Assembly (NCBI RefSeq): GCF_000004075.3
Contig: NC_026657.2
Location: 4,402,001-4,466,000 of the forward strand
Source: Cucumis sativus
Taxonomy: Eukaryota > Streptophyta > Magnoliopsida > Cucurbitales > Cucurbitaceae
Direction: 5' to 3'
DNA: 64,000 bases
Shown: in pieces, positions 25,501 to 37,800 of the stretch
How the letters are laid out: every line of letters begins with the position of its first letter
Position numbering within the stretch: the stretch's first letter is position 1
Translations under genes and position numbers: made by a program
The notes under the pieces: generated by a model
Databases searched by the model: none
Seen by the model: only the letters and a program-made list of their open reading frames with translations
What the model was told of the DNA's origin: nothing

Positions 25501-26672
25501 CTTGCACTTTTATTCATTTGAATCTCAAACCACATCAAACCTTTCCATTTATCACTTTAACTAAATAATTAACTTTGTGAAACTAATCTTCTTGTGCCTT
25601 TTCTTGCGGATAGACTCGGTCTTGCCACATACCACTTAGTTGTATAGGTAACATTGATCGATATATATAATATAAATTTCATTTGATTGACCATCAGGAA
25701 CCAATAACTTCTCTTGGTAGGCTTTTTCTCCAATGAATTCCAAAGATACTTTTTGTTGAATCAACATGATTATACACATTGTAAATTAGTGTGTTGCCCA
25801 GTATGTTGAGAATATAATTCTTACACAAGTATTTCAACATGCTTCCATGCATTATATGTTATTTGTGTCTTCCTCATCTTCTCCATCGGATAAATTTGAA
25901 AACGAGAAATAAATGAATGTAAAAGTCAAAAGGGTTATTGAGAATCTCATATATATATATATATATAGGAGAATTTGAGCATAGTGAATTCATATTTTCT
26001 TCTGATAAAACAAATTTACTCATTTTATTGCTTGAGTTTGAAAAGTAAATGTTTATTTCAAGATATAGCACCTTGCATGTTCACAAGATTAAAGAACTTT
26101 ACTATGCAACAACATACTAAACTTCTAACAAATTTTGAAAAAGTTATTATACAGAAGCAAAATGCTACAATCAAATCGAACAAAATGCATATTTGTAGAC
26201 TATTAATTTTTGGGCATCGGAACAGTCACATTGTTTCTTCAATTTGGTTATTTATGATAAAAGATGCATCCATCCATATGCTTCAACACAAAAAATAAGG
26301 ATGATAAGGATAAACTTGGAAAAGTAGGAGAATAAAATAACAACAAAAGAAAAATATAAAGCATATATGTTTCCTTTCCCTTTTTCAATTTTGATGAAAT
26401 CCATTTATTTGAGTACATAAACACATACAAACAAGGGCTTTTCTTTTAAGCCTACTACCCATGATTATTAATTAACCTTTTTTTTTCCTTGTCATCTATA
26501 CCAACAAAACAAATAGTAAGGCACAACACACAAATTATTATTCACTCCCAAAAGAACACCAAACTTCACCACACATACAACATCACAACCCCTTGTTAAA
26601 AAATAATCCGAACCAGTTATAAAATAAATAAAAAAAACCCCCCTAAGGACCATCAAATTATAATATACACAA
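22565..26672. other. AT-rich intergenic region, possible LTR debris
   Basis: No coding region is supported. A diverged tandem duplication of about 108 bp lies at 23300-23490. Around 24690-25010 the sequence is richer in G and C and has an LTR-like look ('gtgtcacagggccgtgg', then 'gatataaatcggtagc'), but neither a second copy nor retrotransposon protein frames were found nearby. Confidence 0.4.
23300..23490. repeat. Diverged two-copy tandem duplication, about 108 bp
   Basis: The order 'acatgtt', 'attagagaat', 'tcactgagactt', 'gaggtcc', 'tttactctcatt' occurs twice, at about 23302-23380 and 23410-23490, with substitutions and small indels. Confidence 0.7.
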
Positions 26673-28435
26673 TTACAAAAGAAGAGCTGTTGAAGTAGCA
26701 AGCATTCCAGCTAAACCAACAAAGGTGACGATAGACGAGGATGCTGCACCATTATTATTGTTATTAGCAGGGGGCTCCTCGGCGATCGGGGACGGAGTTG
26801 GGTTCATCTGGACAGAAGCTTCGGGTGGTTGGGAATCGGTAGCCGGAGCCGGGGGAGGAGAAGAGTATTGCTTGGATCTATCAGCCAAAACAACCACCAC
26901 CAATTTCTCATTCTTGAGGCAATTGTCTTTGATGCCACTGATGAAATAATGAGGGCCAGATCTTTCAAATTTGATGACAGTGTGGCCATCTGAAAAGTGC
27001 TTTATGGGTGATTCTGTGTGGCAATTTTTGTAGTCATCTTCGTTCACTAATAGCACTGAATCTTGCCCACCTTGGTAGTTGAACACTGCACCATATAGAA
27101 CATATATAATTATCCTTCTAAACAAAAAGGAGCAAATTTTTTATCTTTTTAGGGTAGGTTTAAAAGTGATTTTGAAATTGTTAAAAAAAAAACGATTCTC
27201 CATTTGTATTTGAAGAACTAAACAGCATATATTTATCACTTTTTAGATTTCATTTCATTCTTATTTATTTTTTTATTTTTACAAGTTGTTTTACATGTTT
27301 TTAAATAAATTCCTTTATTTATAATCTTTTTTCATGAACATTTTCTAAAAATCATAATTAAATTCGATAACTAAAAAAATATGCTTCTTTTGTCAAAAAG
27401 TGTACAAAATAACTAAATTATTTGAGATAATTAAATAAAGAAAATGGGGAAAAGAATCTTAATTTTAAAAACAACACAAAACAAATAAGTTCCTCGTTGA
27501 ACGTCTTTTTTTTTTTTTTGAAATTGTGTTTGTTTTTTTAATAACTACTTTATTATGGTTTTCATTTTTCTTGTTTAGATCAATTCTTAGCTAAACTTTA
27601 AAGAAATAAAAAGAAATTGAAAATTAATTTTTAAATTAGATTTTATAATATGTATAGTAAAGAATGAAATTCTTTACAAAATATAGCAAACAAATTTAAA
27701 TGAAATACAATTCTTTTTTTTTATATATAGATTTTGTAAATAGTTTTAATATTTTACTATTTTTTGAAAAAAATTCTTTTAAATTTGACTTATTATCAAT
27801 CAGCAAAAGTGACACTGTTTATAAATTTAGTTTTAATTTTTTTTAAAAAATAGTACATTTTTCAGAAGACAATTATTTGCTTATACTTACAAAGTAATTC
27901 TCAAATTACACGGGCTCTCTTCTAAAAATAGTGTTCATTCTTTCTTACTCAATTACATGGATTCTTTTAGTTCCACAAAAGTAAGAACAACAAGCAATCC
28001 AAACCTCTAACTTCGTAATTTGTAGAGCTATGCTGGTTGACGTACTATTGCTAAAAAATCATCGTCAATTAGTTCAGACTATGAAAATTTAGCAAAAAAA
28101 ACAGCAATCAAATTTGAAAATCATCACACTTGAAAGAAAACAGAAGGCATTGGTTGGATGGTAGACAAATATAACACACATTAATTAATCAAATTACCTA
28201 TGGAGTCACCAATTTGAAATCTTCTTGATTCAGCCCATTGATTAAGACTTTGAGCATTAGGATATGAAGGAACTCCCCAAACACCTTTTGATCCTCCCAC
28301 TTGAAACTCAACTCCACAAACATTTTGCACAAACATCATCACTCCAAACAACTTCACTACAAAATTAACACATGCTTTCTTTTGAGAAAAAATTCCAAAA
28401 CTATTGCTCCTCTTACTCATCATATTATACAACAA
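26673..28435 (-). CDS. ENODL: Early nodulin-like protein (phytocyanin domain, GPI-anchored)
   Basis: Two exons on the minus strand: 28435-28198 and 27085-26673. The intron is GT-AG and splits the V codon of GDSIVFNYQGG. The protein is 216 aa from the first ATG, or 212 from MMSKRS. It has a hydrophobic signal segment near residues 24-41, a phytocyanin domain (FQVGGSKGVWGVP, LNQWAESRRFQIGDS, SGPHYFISG; about 43-147), a Pro-rich arabinogalactan-like stretch (PPPAPATDSQPPEA) and a hydrophobic GPI-type tail ending STALLL. Cys101 and Cys135 fit the disulfide. The usual copper histidines are replaced (Asp in GQDSV, Asn in KDNC), so it should not bind copper, as is normal for ENODLs. It probably sits at the outer plasma membrane. 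The first 20 or so residues before the signal core are unusually long and polar, so the true start may differ. Confidence 0.92.
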
Positions 28436-30379
28436 GAGATCAAGAACAACACAAGAAGCTTCTAATAATTATAATGGGCAAGTTTTCCTAAGACAAAAAG
28501 AAGAAGAAAGCCTCTATATGAAAACTCTTAGTTGTTTTTGCAAAGCTAAGGGAAGCCTAAACCCAGCTTTTGTAGGCAAAGTTTTTAGGGTTTTTTTCCA
28601 GAAGATGTGGCAGAGAAGCTTTTGGCAACTTTTTTCTTTATTCTCTTTTACTTTCTCGGAAAATATAGCTGGCTTAAGGCTTTGGCTTCCTCTACAAATT
28701 AAGCATATATTTTTGCCTTTTGATAGCTATGTTGTTTGTTTGATGAGGAATATGTAAACTTGGATTGTGGGATTATGCTTTCCCTACAATTTATTTCTAA
28801 GAATATTCATGTCTTCTCCTTTGGGTTAAGGCTATGTGAGAGTTTATATCTTGATTTGTTTTTCTAAATCTATCCTATTCGATGTCATTTGCATCACATT
28901 CAATGTTACTTAGAATAATAATTATGATTGAAAGTATGAAAGAAATATGATTCAAGAATGCTCTCAAGAAAAGTTTGGTAAAATTTTTTTCTATCCGAGT
29001 TTGTACCGAGACAAAAAATTTCTCTCTTGACTATTTTAAACTTGTTTGGAATGACTTTTTAAATAATACTTAAAATTCTAAGAACTTTCTTTCTGAAATT
29101 TTTTGTCATACTTATAAATTATGGAATTTTTTTGTAATACTTATAAATTGTTCCAAACATGTCCAGAACAAAGATAATAAATGTTAGAAAATGGAATTCA
29201 AAACCTAATTAATATAAAACTAATGATTATATTTTGAGGAATCCACCTTAAAATAATTTTTTATAGATAAAATAAGTGAAGTACTTCTCTCATTCTCAAT
29301 AAAATGATTGAAACTTCAAATTATATTATTGTCTATTAGTATATATATATATAGTATTACAACATATAAAACCCAAAAAGAGCATCCTGGTCCCAAATAG
29401 TCTACCCTAAAATGACATATATGTATACATCTTTCTAGTTAAATAGTAATCTTTATATATATATATATATATGATAGTATATTATTCTTTTTACACATGC
29501 ATTATCCTTTTTAAATGTTTAAGTATTCACCTTCACATAGATTCAATTACTAAAAGAAAAAGAAAGGACTACTATAGATTTTGAATTTTAGAGAAATATA
29601 AAGTATAAAAAGATGGTTGCTAAGGAAGAAAAGAAAGAACCAATTATTGTATAAAATTGAGAGAAAGGGGGAGAGAGATGTGCACTTTTAGATTAGTTTA
29701 TCTTTATACCATACAATAATTTTAGGGTCAAAATTGAGTTATTGCAGCTTCTATACTTTACGAATGAGGAAATATATACATATACTTTATATGAAAAAGA
29801 CAATGGTTTAGAAAGATAAAGTTTTCTAGCTAATTCTAACTATTCAAACAATACATAAATTATTACTTCAAAGTTAGATTATGTCATGCAGTATAGATTT
29901 GTACTCCAGCTCGAATAAGTTGGTTTACCTTTTGATATTAATAATAAATACCAACTTCAACATATTTCAATGGGTTAATTATATATAACATGCATATGTC
30001 TAAATGTTTTGCTACAACTAAAAAGAGAGAACAGTAAGACTAGTTGAATTTATTTACTTAAAAAAACTCTATAAATATATTATAAGGGTAGGAGATCGAC
30101 TCAACATAATTTTGAAAAATCCTCCAAAGTTATACTTATAGGGTTTTTTTCAATAAAAAGGAAATGGAAGACTTGTTCTAAAGTCTTTCATACATGTGAA
30201 AATTGATGTTATGTTTTAACAAAATATTAGAAGTGCAGTTGTCTCAGGTTAAAAAAGTTTAAGAAAATCGTGTGTTTCAAGTACTATAAAAAAAGTCAAT
30301 AACTTTGGTTTCAATTAATCATCTTAAGTTCTAAACACTTAATTAAACTTAGATATTTTAGTTCTAGTTTAATTCTTTT

Positions 30380-31020
30380 TTACCTCCAGTTTCAGAGTGA
30401 CGTTAAAGAGTACGTGTGAGTAGCATAGTTTTGAATAGTAGAGTTAAAGGAATGTGAGTAGCAGTAGAAAAGCTTTCAAAGACTGCTTTCTAAGAGATTA
30501 TAACAATTTTTTTCACATAGTGTGGAATATTTTAGGTTCGTGGTTTGGTTTGGAGTTTTTCTAGGATCATTCTTGTGCTTCTAGTTTTATTGATTATTTC
30601 TTTTAGCTTGATTGTTTTTCTTCTTATTCATGCAGTAGTAGTGATAGATTTTTCTAACAAATGGTATATCAGAGCTTTATGTTCGTAATTTCTAGAATTT
30701 TTTGGTATGTCTGGCGGTTTCAATATGTCAAGTCTTATAAGACCAATAAAGTTGTGATGTGAAGAATCTAATTAAATGATAAACTTCAGCTCGTGGCAAA
30801 TGCAAGTTAAGTTAAGAATGTACTTAGACAATTTGGATTACACAAGGCCTTGAAGAGAAGGCCAAGAAGTGATACTTCTTTTAATAAGTATGTTAAAATA
30901 ATGATGGTGGACCTATAGTTGTCGTTCTAGCTAGTAGATGCTCTAATAAATCCTAGCATGAATGATTAAGATTAAGAGGAGATGGATTCGAGATAGGCAA
31001 CTACACCATCTGGATATGTG
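30380..31020 (+). mobile_element. Copia-type retrotransposon 5' remnant (PBS and gag)
   Basis: At 30662-30675 the sequence tggtatatcagagc is the usual initiator-Met tRNA primer site TGGTATCAGAGC with two extra bases. Just downstream, broken frames read MSGGFNMSS and then SSWQMQVKLRMYLDNLDY, resembling the start of copia gag (W-x-MQ). Sequence upstream would be the LTR end, but its limits are unclear. No other coding part remains, so the copy is dead. Confidence 0.55.
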
Positions 31021-31904
31021 ACTTAAGAAAAAACCTAAAATGCATACTCCATTAAAACTTAGAGTGTGTTTGGATTTACGTTCAAAGTGTTTAAATAAGT
31101 GTTAATAAGTGTTGAAAAAATATTTATAAATACTTAAAAAGTTAATCTAAATGGAGCTTTAGTTTTAAAAACACGTTGCTTGTTTATTTATATGAACAAA
31201 TTGACACGTCTAATGAGATAATTTGTATGTATCTCTCACTTTGGAAAAAGCATCCAAATAAGTTTCTTCAAAGAATATTGCTTTAAAGAAACTCTTGTAT
31301 ATGGGGCCAACCACACTTAGTTTCTTTAAGGAAATCCAACCATGAAGAAATTCAAACACCTTGTACAAACAAGATAATATCGATAGTGTTGAAATATTGT
31401 CTTAAATTCGTTATCGGACACTACAAATAACTAAGTACAAGAGTCTCGCTTTGTACTCTAAAAAAATTATCTCTAATAATATCGTTCTTCTTTTGCCTTC
31501 TAGACGTAGATAACACACTATTAGTGAATCACGTATATCTGGGTGTCAATCTCTCTTGATGTTTCTTTGATTTTCCATTGATTCTACATATATGACCTAT
31601 AATGAGTTGTTTTTAAGGACTTGTTTTATTCTAATTTTGAAGATTCAATAATGAACTATATTTATGAATCGCGTTTTGATACAAATATAGCAAAACCAAA
31701 GTGTTTGAATGGAAAAATAAGTTAATCGTGCAAGAATTTAGACATCATTTGGTAACCATTTTGTTTTTGGTTTTTGAAGATTAAATTTATTTCCTCCTTG
31801 TTTCTTATAATAACTTGCATTTTTCTTAAGTACATTGATTGAATTCTTAACCAAATTCAAGAATTCAAAAAACAAAAAAGAAAAAAAGTTTTAAAAATGA
31901 TTTA

Positions 31905-32520
31905 AAAAAAAAATAGAACAAAGTGCGAAAATATTTACACCATATAGAAAAGTTTTGAAAAAGAAAAAATCTCATAAACCCACAACGTGAAATAACATAA
32001 ATACTCTCACGATTAATAGGTCATACACATGCAAAAAATGATTTTATATCCAATCCAAACGATCTTGTACCTTTGTACCAAGTCTAAACAATTTTGTACT
32101 CTTGTACTCAGTCTGAAGGATCTTGTACCAAATCTAAACGATCTTTTACCGAGTCTAAACAATCTAATTGTACCAAATCTAAACCATCTTTTACCAAGTC
32201 TAAACGTTCTTGTACCAAATTTAAATGATTTATTAGTGATAGTGGTCTATCTTGGATAGACAACTTATCATTTAAATATTGTACTAAGTGGAAATGTGAA
32301 GAAGCAGAAATAATAATATGAAAATAAAAATAAATCATAAAGAAAAAGAAGAAAAAGAATTGAAAAATCGTCCCGCAATAATCAAAGTCAATAAGAGGGC
32401 AATTATGGAATTTATGAAAAAACTTTTTAATCAAAGTCAATAAAGAATTTCTTAAATTTTTATATGGGTCGTAAATATCTAACATTTTTGTTATATTTAT
32501 GTAAATTTACCATTTTTAAA
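31905..32520 (+). repeat. Dispersed repeat with internal minisatellite, copy 1
   Basis: The flanks 'aaatatttacaccatatag', 'acgtgaaataacataaatac' and 'tcacgattaataggtca' are matched in order by 47910-48010. Between the flanks lies a roughly 26-bp minisatellite (taccaagtctaaacRatctt variants, about 32045-32230). The distal part ('gggtcgtaaatatctaac') is matched by 'cgaaccgtaaataatttt' near 48450. No protein is encoded. It is probably a non-autonomous transposon of unknown type. Confidence 0.6.
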
Positions 32521-32599
32521 AGTTTTTTCTTTTAGTTTACAAAATTTGACTTGGTTTTTTAAACTATTGGTAAATAGTATATAATAAATGAAGTAATTG

Positions 32600-32700
32600 C
32601 CAATATGAGCTTAGCTCAACTGACACCAGATTGGTCGAAAAAACAACCTCACTCGAAACCACTCCAACCCGTGTCACACCTTAATTGGCATGGGAAACTT
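32600..32700 (+). repeat. Possible tRNA-derived SINE 5' fragment
   Basis: The stretch 'gcttagctcaactgacacc' resembles the polymerase III A box (TRGYNNARNNGG) of tRNA-derived SINEs. No clear B box or tail follows, so the call is weak. Confidence 0.25.
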
Positions 32701-33589
32701 GCACAATTTGCAAGCCTCCATGTGTTATCCAACTACTTCCTCTTTTAGTTTATAGCCTTTATATGTGAAAGCAATTGTACTTGGTGCCAAGTCGACTACA
32801 CCTTAATATTGAAGTTAGTATAGAGAGTGTATAGAGAGTAAAGTTAGAGTTTTCTTTTTTAAAGTTTATTTACTTCAATTAAGCTAAGTACCAAATTTTT
32901 AACCACAACCATCTTTTCAATCAAAGTCGATATTAGTGCTGTTGCGACCCTCAAGGTTAGAGAGTACTAGAATTGAGCTTGACTAGCTTGTTTTCTTGTT
33001 AGTAACTTCTCTAGCTAGGTGCATAATTTTTTTTGTTGGCTCCCAAAATTTTCAAACATGTATGTTGGCTAATGAACTTTGGATCTTACCCAACACAATT
33101 CTCACACAATCAAAATTCATGTTTTCATTGTTGACCTTTTTTTTTATTGTCTAATGGAGACATATTTTTATGGGAACAAAATTGTTTTAAATATATTAAA
33201 TTCCTTACAAAATACACAATTATGGTTTCATATATGATGTAACTTACACTTTCAAATTTTTATCTTTTCTATTATTCTCTTGTTGACTTAAACATCAAAG
33301 TTATTGTTTTTTCTGTTTTAGAGGTTCTCTCCTCCAAATTACAAATTTAGTGTCGATGTTATGTGAAATCATGTTTGTCTTCCCTTAGCCAAAATTTAGC
33401 GTCAACAACAATCGTTTATTTATAATTTAGAAACAAATTTGATGCCTAATAAATTTATCAACCTACTAATTAAGAAATTCAAATCATAGTAATATTTACC
33501 CACAATAAACTCTAAATCCCTATAAATAACTCTTGTAATAGCCTATTTCGAAAGCCAATAAATTATCCATTTCTTTATTTTTAAAAATG

Positions 33590-33750
33590 ATGAACATGTG
33601 ATAGGTTATAGGTTCGATCCAAAGTGTCCATACCTAAGAATTAATTTTCTACCGATTTTCTCAACATCCAAATGTTGTAAGGTCAGGTGGACTATTTCAT
33701 GAGATTAGTTGAGGTGCGCATAAGCTGGCTCGGACACTCACGAATATCAA
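33590..33750 (+). repeat. SINE-like fragment (5'-truncated)
   Basis: The sequence ggttcgatccaa matches a polymerase III B box (GGTTCGANNCC). It is followed by 'gagattagttgaggtgcgc' and 'aagctggctcggacact', a 3' block I recognise from dispersed plant SINE-like repeats. No A box lies at the right distance upstream, so the 5' part is missing. Confidence 0.5.
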
Positions 33751-34880
33751 ACAAGAAAAAAGAATTATGAACTTAGGGTGCATTATTGCATTTTCAAATT
33801 TATAACCTAAGTAAGGATGGTAAATTATTAGCTAAACCATATATTTCTCCTTCAATTAGGGTTTTTGCTTTTAAACCTAACGAAAGTCAAAGTCAACAAT
33901 TTTGGTCAGAGTTAAAGTTGGACTGAGTCAATAACGAGTAACAACCATGTCGGTTGTGGGGCTAAACATTGACGTGGACACCACGCTCCCAAATCTTTCA
34001 ATTAAAATATTTGAATTCCAAAAACACCTCTATGGGCGCGTGACCACACTATGCATTAAATGTATTTTTACTTACCCTCTTGTCTTTATTTCTTTTTCCC
34101 GCAAATAAAGGCTGAGTAAATTACAAGAAAACAAGAAAGATAAAAAAAGAGAGGATAATTTACCAAAAATACATCAATGATAAAAAGAAAAAAAAAAACA
34201 AACTAAAATACGCAAAAAAAAAAAAGAAAAAGAAAAAGAAAGAAAAAACAGTTAATTTGGGTAAAAAGCAAATAAGTAAATGGATTAAGGTGGTTTAGTT
34301 AACGTAATAAACGGCCATTGTTAATGGGGATTGTGGTGTGAGCCAAAAACAGGAACTTTGACATAGTAAAAGAGAGAGACTACGACAGACTAATAACCGC
34401 ACCATTCAAAACCATTCCCACAACTTAAAAAACTCATTTCTTTTTTAATATCCAATAAAAATAAGACTTTCTACATTTATTAGCATTTTCTTTTTTAATA
34501 ATTATTTTCAATTTTCTCCTCCTCTTTTAGCTGTTGTTTTGTTGTTCTTCTGTATATTTATTTTTGGGTTTTTTAGCTGGTTATTTGGAGCTGGATCTCT
34601 TACCCAGCCTCACACCCCCGGACCCCTCATTTCAAAATTCTCTTCTGGGTGTTTGATAAATTAATTAAAATTTCCCATTTTTCTTATTCTTCTTCTTCTT
34701 CTTCTTCTTCCCTTTTTTGATTTTGTGTTTTCTTCCTTTCTTAGTCTTCTGGGGTCTAATCAACTTTTGGGGTAAGCGGATTTCTTGATTCGGGGCTCGT
34801 TTCATTGTACTTGGTTACGGATTTTTGTGTTTCTTCTTTCTTTGATCATCTCTTGGAAGTGATTTTGGTGTTTGGAGGGA

Positions 34881-37800
34881 ATGTGGAACACTGGAGCTCC
34901 TGCTGATTCTTTCTATGAGGTTCGCCCTGAGTGCACCGATGTTCCCAAAACCCGTTTCAAGATCAGGGTTAGTTTCCTTTTCCTTTTTTTTTTTCTTTTT
35001 TTTCTTTTTTTTTATCCCTAATACCCCTTTTGTTTAACTTCTTTGAATCTGCACCCCAATTGTAAGATCATTGTTTTGATGGGTTGTTGCTTAACTGCAT
35101 CATTCAAATTTGCTTTTGATCTGGATTTCTTTTGCCATGGTCGGAAGCTTTGATCGGCTGGAACAGGGTAGTTTTGTTTAGATTAGTGTCATCCTTATTG
35201 GTTCTTTCAAGCTATGGTCAACCTGGTGACCTTTTTGGTTCTTACTTTTGCATGCTAAGCTTTTCTTTTCTTCAAATGTTTTTTCTAAACTTTAACTGGC
35301 GATGGCAGATTATTAGGACTTGTGTTTTTGGTTTGCCATTTGACCATTGGTGTGTGGCAGGCAAGAAAAACTGGTTGGTTGAGCAACAATGCTTGCATAT
35401 ATTTAGGTTTCCAAACAAATCATTTAGAAGATACAGTGATTTTTAGGTTCATTTTTTGTTTTGTTGTAAAGGTTTAGGGTTCTCCTTAGGACAGGAAGAT
35501 GAGAATGGTGTTGCCTGCTTCTTTTTCACATATTATTCTACTTGCTTGAAAATCATTTAGAAGATGTGATTTTGAGGGTCATTTTAAAGGTTTTAGTTTT
35601 CCTTAGTACATAAAGATGGATATGGAGTTGCCTGCTGATCAATTTGTTTCTCATATATGATTCTAGTTGCTTGAAAAAGAAGGGAAGCTATGGTGGTGCA
35701 TTAACACTTTGTGTAAAATCTTTGTGTGCCATTGTCATTTCACTTTTAGTTATTTTATTTATCTAAGATTGTCAATTTGAAACACACCTATTGCTTTTAG
35801 AGGTTATAATTCAACTTTTATGCAGGCTGGGAAAACCTTAAGTGTTAGAAAATGGCAGGCAGCATTTAATCCTGAAGGGCAACTTGACATATCAAAGACT
35901 TTAAATCGCATACATCGTGGGGTAAGTTCAATTTCATTGTTAAAATATTTTTTGGGAGTTCAATTCTGCTTGTACTGTTTAACGGTGTGAAATGTGGATA
36001 AGCACTCATTAGCAGTTGGTCAACTTTATCTGCCAGTTGATAACTGATTTGCTTTTGAATTTTGATCATTGTCATCATTTTATAATGTAATAGTTATTTC
36101 TTTTTTTGAAAAAGTTATGAATATTCAAGAAAGTATGCTATGGAGGTAGCAATAAAATGTCTGGACACTAATGTTCAAAGATCTAATGATAAAGTTTTTC
36201 TTTGCCCAAAATTTCCATCTAATACAGGGGATCCATCCTTCAATCAGAGGAGAAGTTTGGGAATTTCTTCTTGGTTGCTATGATCCTATGAGTACCTTCG
36301 AGGAAAGAGAAGCAATTCGCCAGCGTCGAAGGTAGTCCTATTTAATTCTCTCACATTACTTAATGGATTTGCTTCTAATGTGATGCACAATGAGAGAAGC
36401 CAGCCTGTAATAATCTACATCGTTTGCTCAATGCACCATATAATGTTTCTACAGATTCTAAACTCATTTAAGTTTCATTTTCTCCTCAATTGTTGGTGGA
36501 AAATAATATAGCTTCGAACTGTCTTTGTAGTTTCCAGGAAACAGCACTCCCAAAAATGAACTTGATGGTAATGAGCATAATGCAAGGATCGGGCCTCACC
36601 ATAACCCTAATAAAAAACAGATTATTTATTTACAAATGAGAAGATTTCCCAGTTGTTTTCTTGTCACTTCATTTAGATATGATACATTTTACTCAAGTTT
36701 CTTGTAAATCGTTGCACCACTTCTCTAAATTAGATGAATGAGATGTGGGCTTTTCAACTTGCAGGATTGAGTATGCCACTTGGAAGGAAGATTGTCGACA
36801 AATGTTTCCTGTCGTTGGAAGTGGTAGATACATCACAGCTCCTGTAATCACAGAGGATGGTCAGCCCATTCATGATCCACTTGTACTCTTGGAAACAAAT
36901 CCGGACAAAGGTCCAGCTGTACCTCAAGATACTAGCACCGCTGATGGCAATCCGGATGGTTCACGGTCAACTCCTAATAATAATTTGGAAACTGTGAAGG
37001 ATCCGAAAATAATTCAGTGGATGCTTACTTTACATCAGATAGGTTGGTAAAGACTTTAATCACGCACATGAACAGATTGGTTAAATTTCTACACTTTAAT
37101 TGCTTTACTACTTGACTTCACTACTTCGCATCATCTACTTGAAGTAGTGGTCTTGATATTTTTGACCTCTGGGATAAGTGCAACGATATTATTTTTGTAA
37201 TATAATTGTTCAATTTCATATATTATGACAGTTGTACCTTAAATCAATTTGTACTTTTTCTATAAAACTCACTGATATAAAAATGTTTATAATAGGTCTT
37301 GATGTGGTTCGGACTGACAGAACATTGGTATTCTATGAAAAGCAAGAAAACTTATCAAAACTTTGGGATATTCTTGCTGTTTATGCCTGGATAGATAAAG
37401 ACGTCGGTTACTGTCAAGGTGGGTAATTTTGATAAAGTATTTTCTCTTTTGAAAAATGAGATTAGTTTTCTAGAATATTGATTATGGTTACCTTCTGATG
37501 TCTATATGACTGAGAAATTATCTTGTAGTTTTACTCCTTGAGGATTCTGCCGTTAAATTGTCTATTGAATTGGAGAAAGTAAATGTTCTAAACCTTACTT
37601 GATAATATTTTTGTGTAGGAATGAGTGATCTTTGTTCCCCCATGATAATGCTTCTTGAAGATGAAGGCGATGCATTTTGGTGCTTTGAGCGTTTAATGCG
37701 CAGACTGGTACCGACCTATTTTCCTCTTGAGGAGCTCTATTTTCGTGTTACTTTGTATTTGATGTATTTATTTCATTTGCACGTAAGTCAATTATATTGA

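Larger units (their letters stand above)
28436..34880. other. Gene-poor region with transposon fragments
   Basis: No intact gene is supported. The listed copia remnant, minisatellite-bearing repeat and SINE-like pieces lie here. The last 450 bases before 34881 are rich in pyrimidine tracts, including (TTC)n at about 34688-34710, and probably form the promoter and 5' UTR of the RabGAP gene. Confidence 0.45.

Noticed and set aside
32108-32485. 125-codon open frame on the minus strand with repeated DLVQ/DRLDLV words
   Set aside because: The repeats come from reading a roughly 26-bp minisatellite; the rest is low complexity, so it is not a gene.
33600-33625. Possible tRNA gene because of ggttcgatcc
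   Set aside because: No A box, acceptor stem or anticodon arm can be formed around it; it is better explained as a SINE fragment.
35132-35446. 104-codon open frame on the plus strand
   Set aside because: It lies within intron 1 of the RabGAP gene, is hydrophobic from T-rich sequence, and the exons on both sides join cleanly without it.
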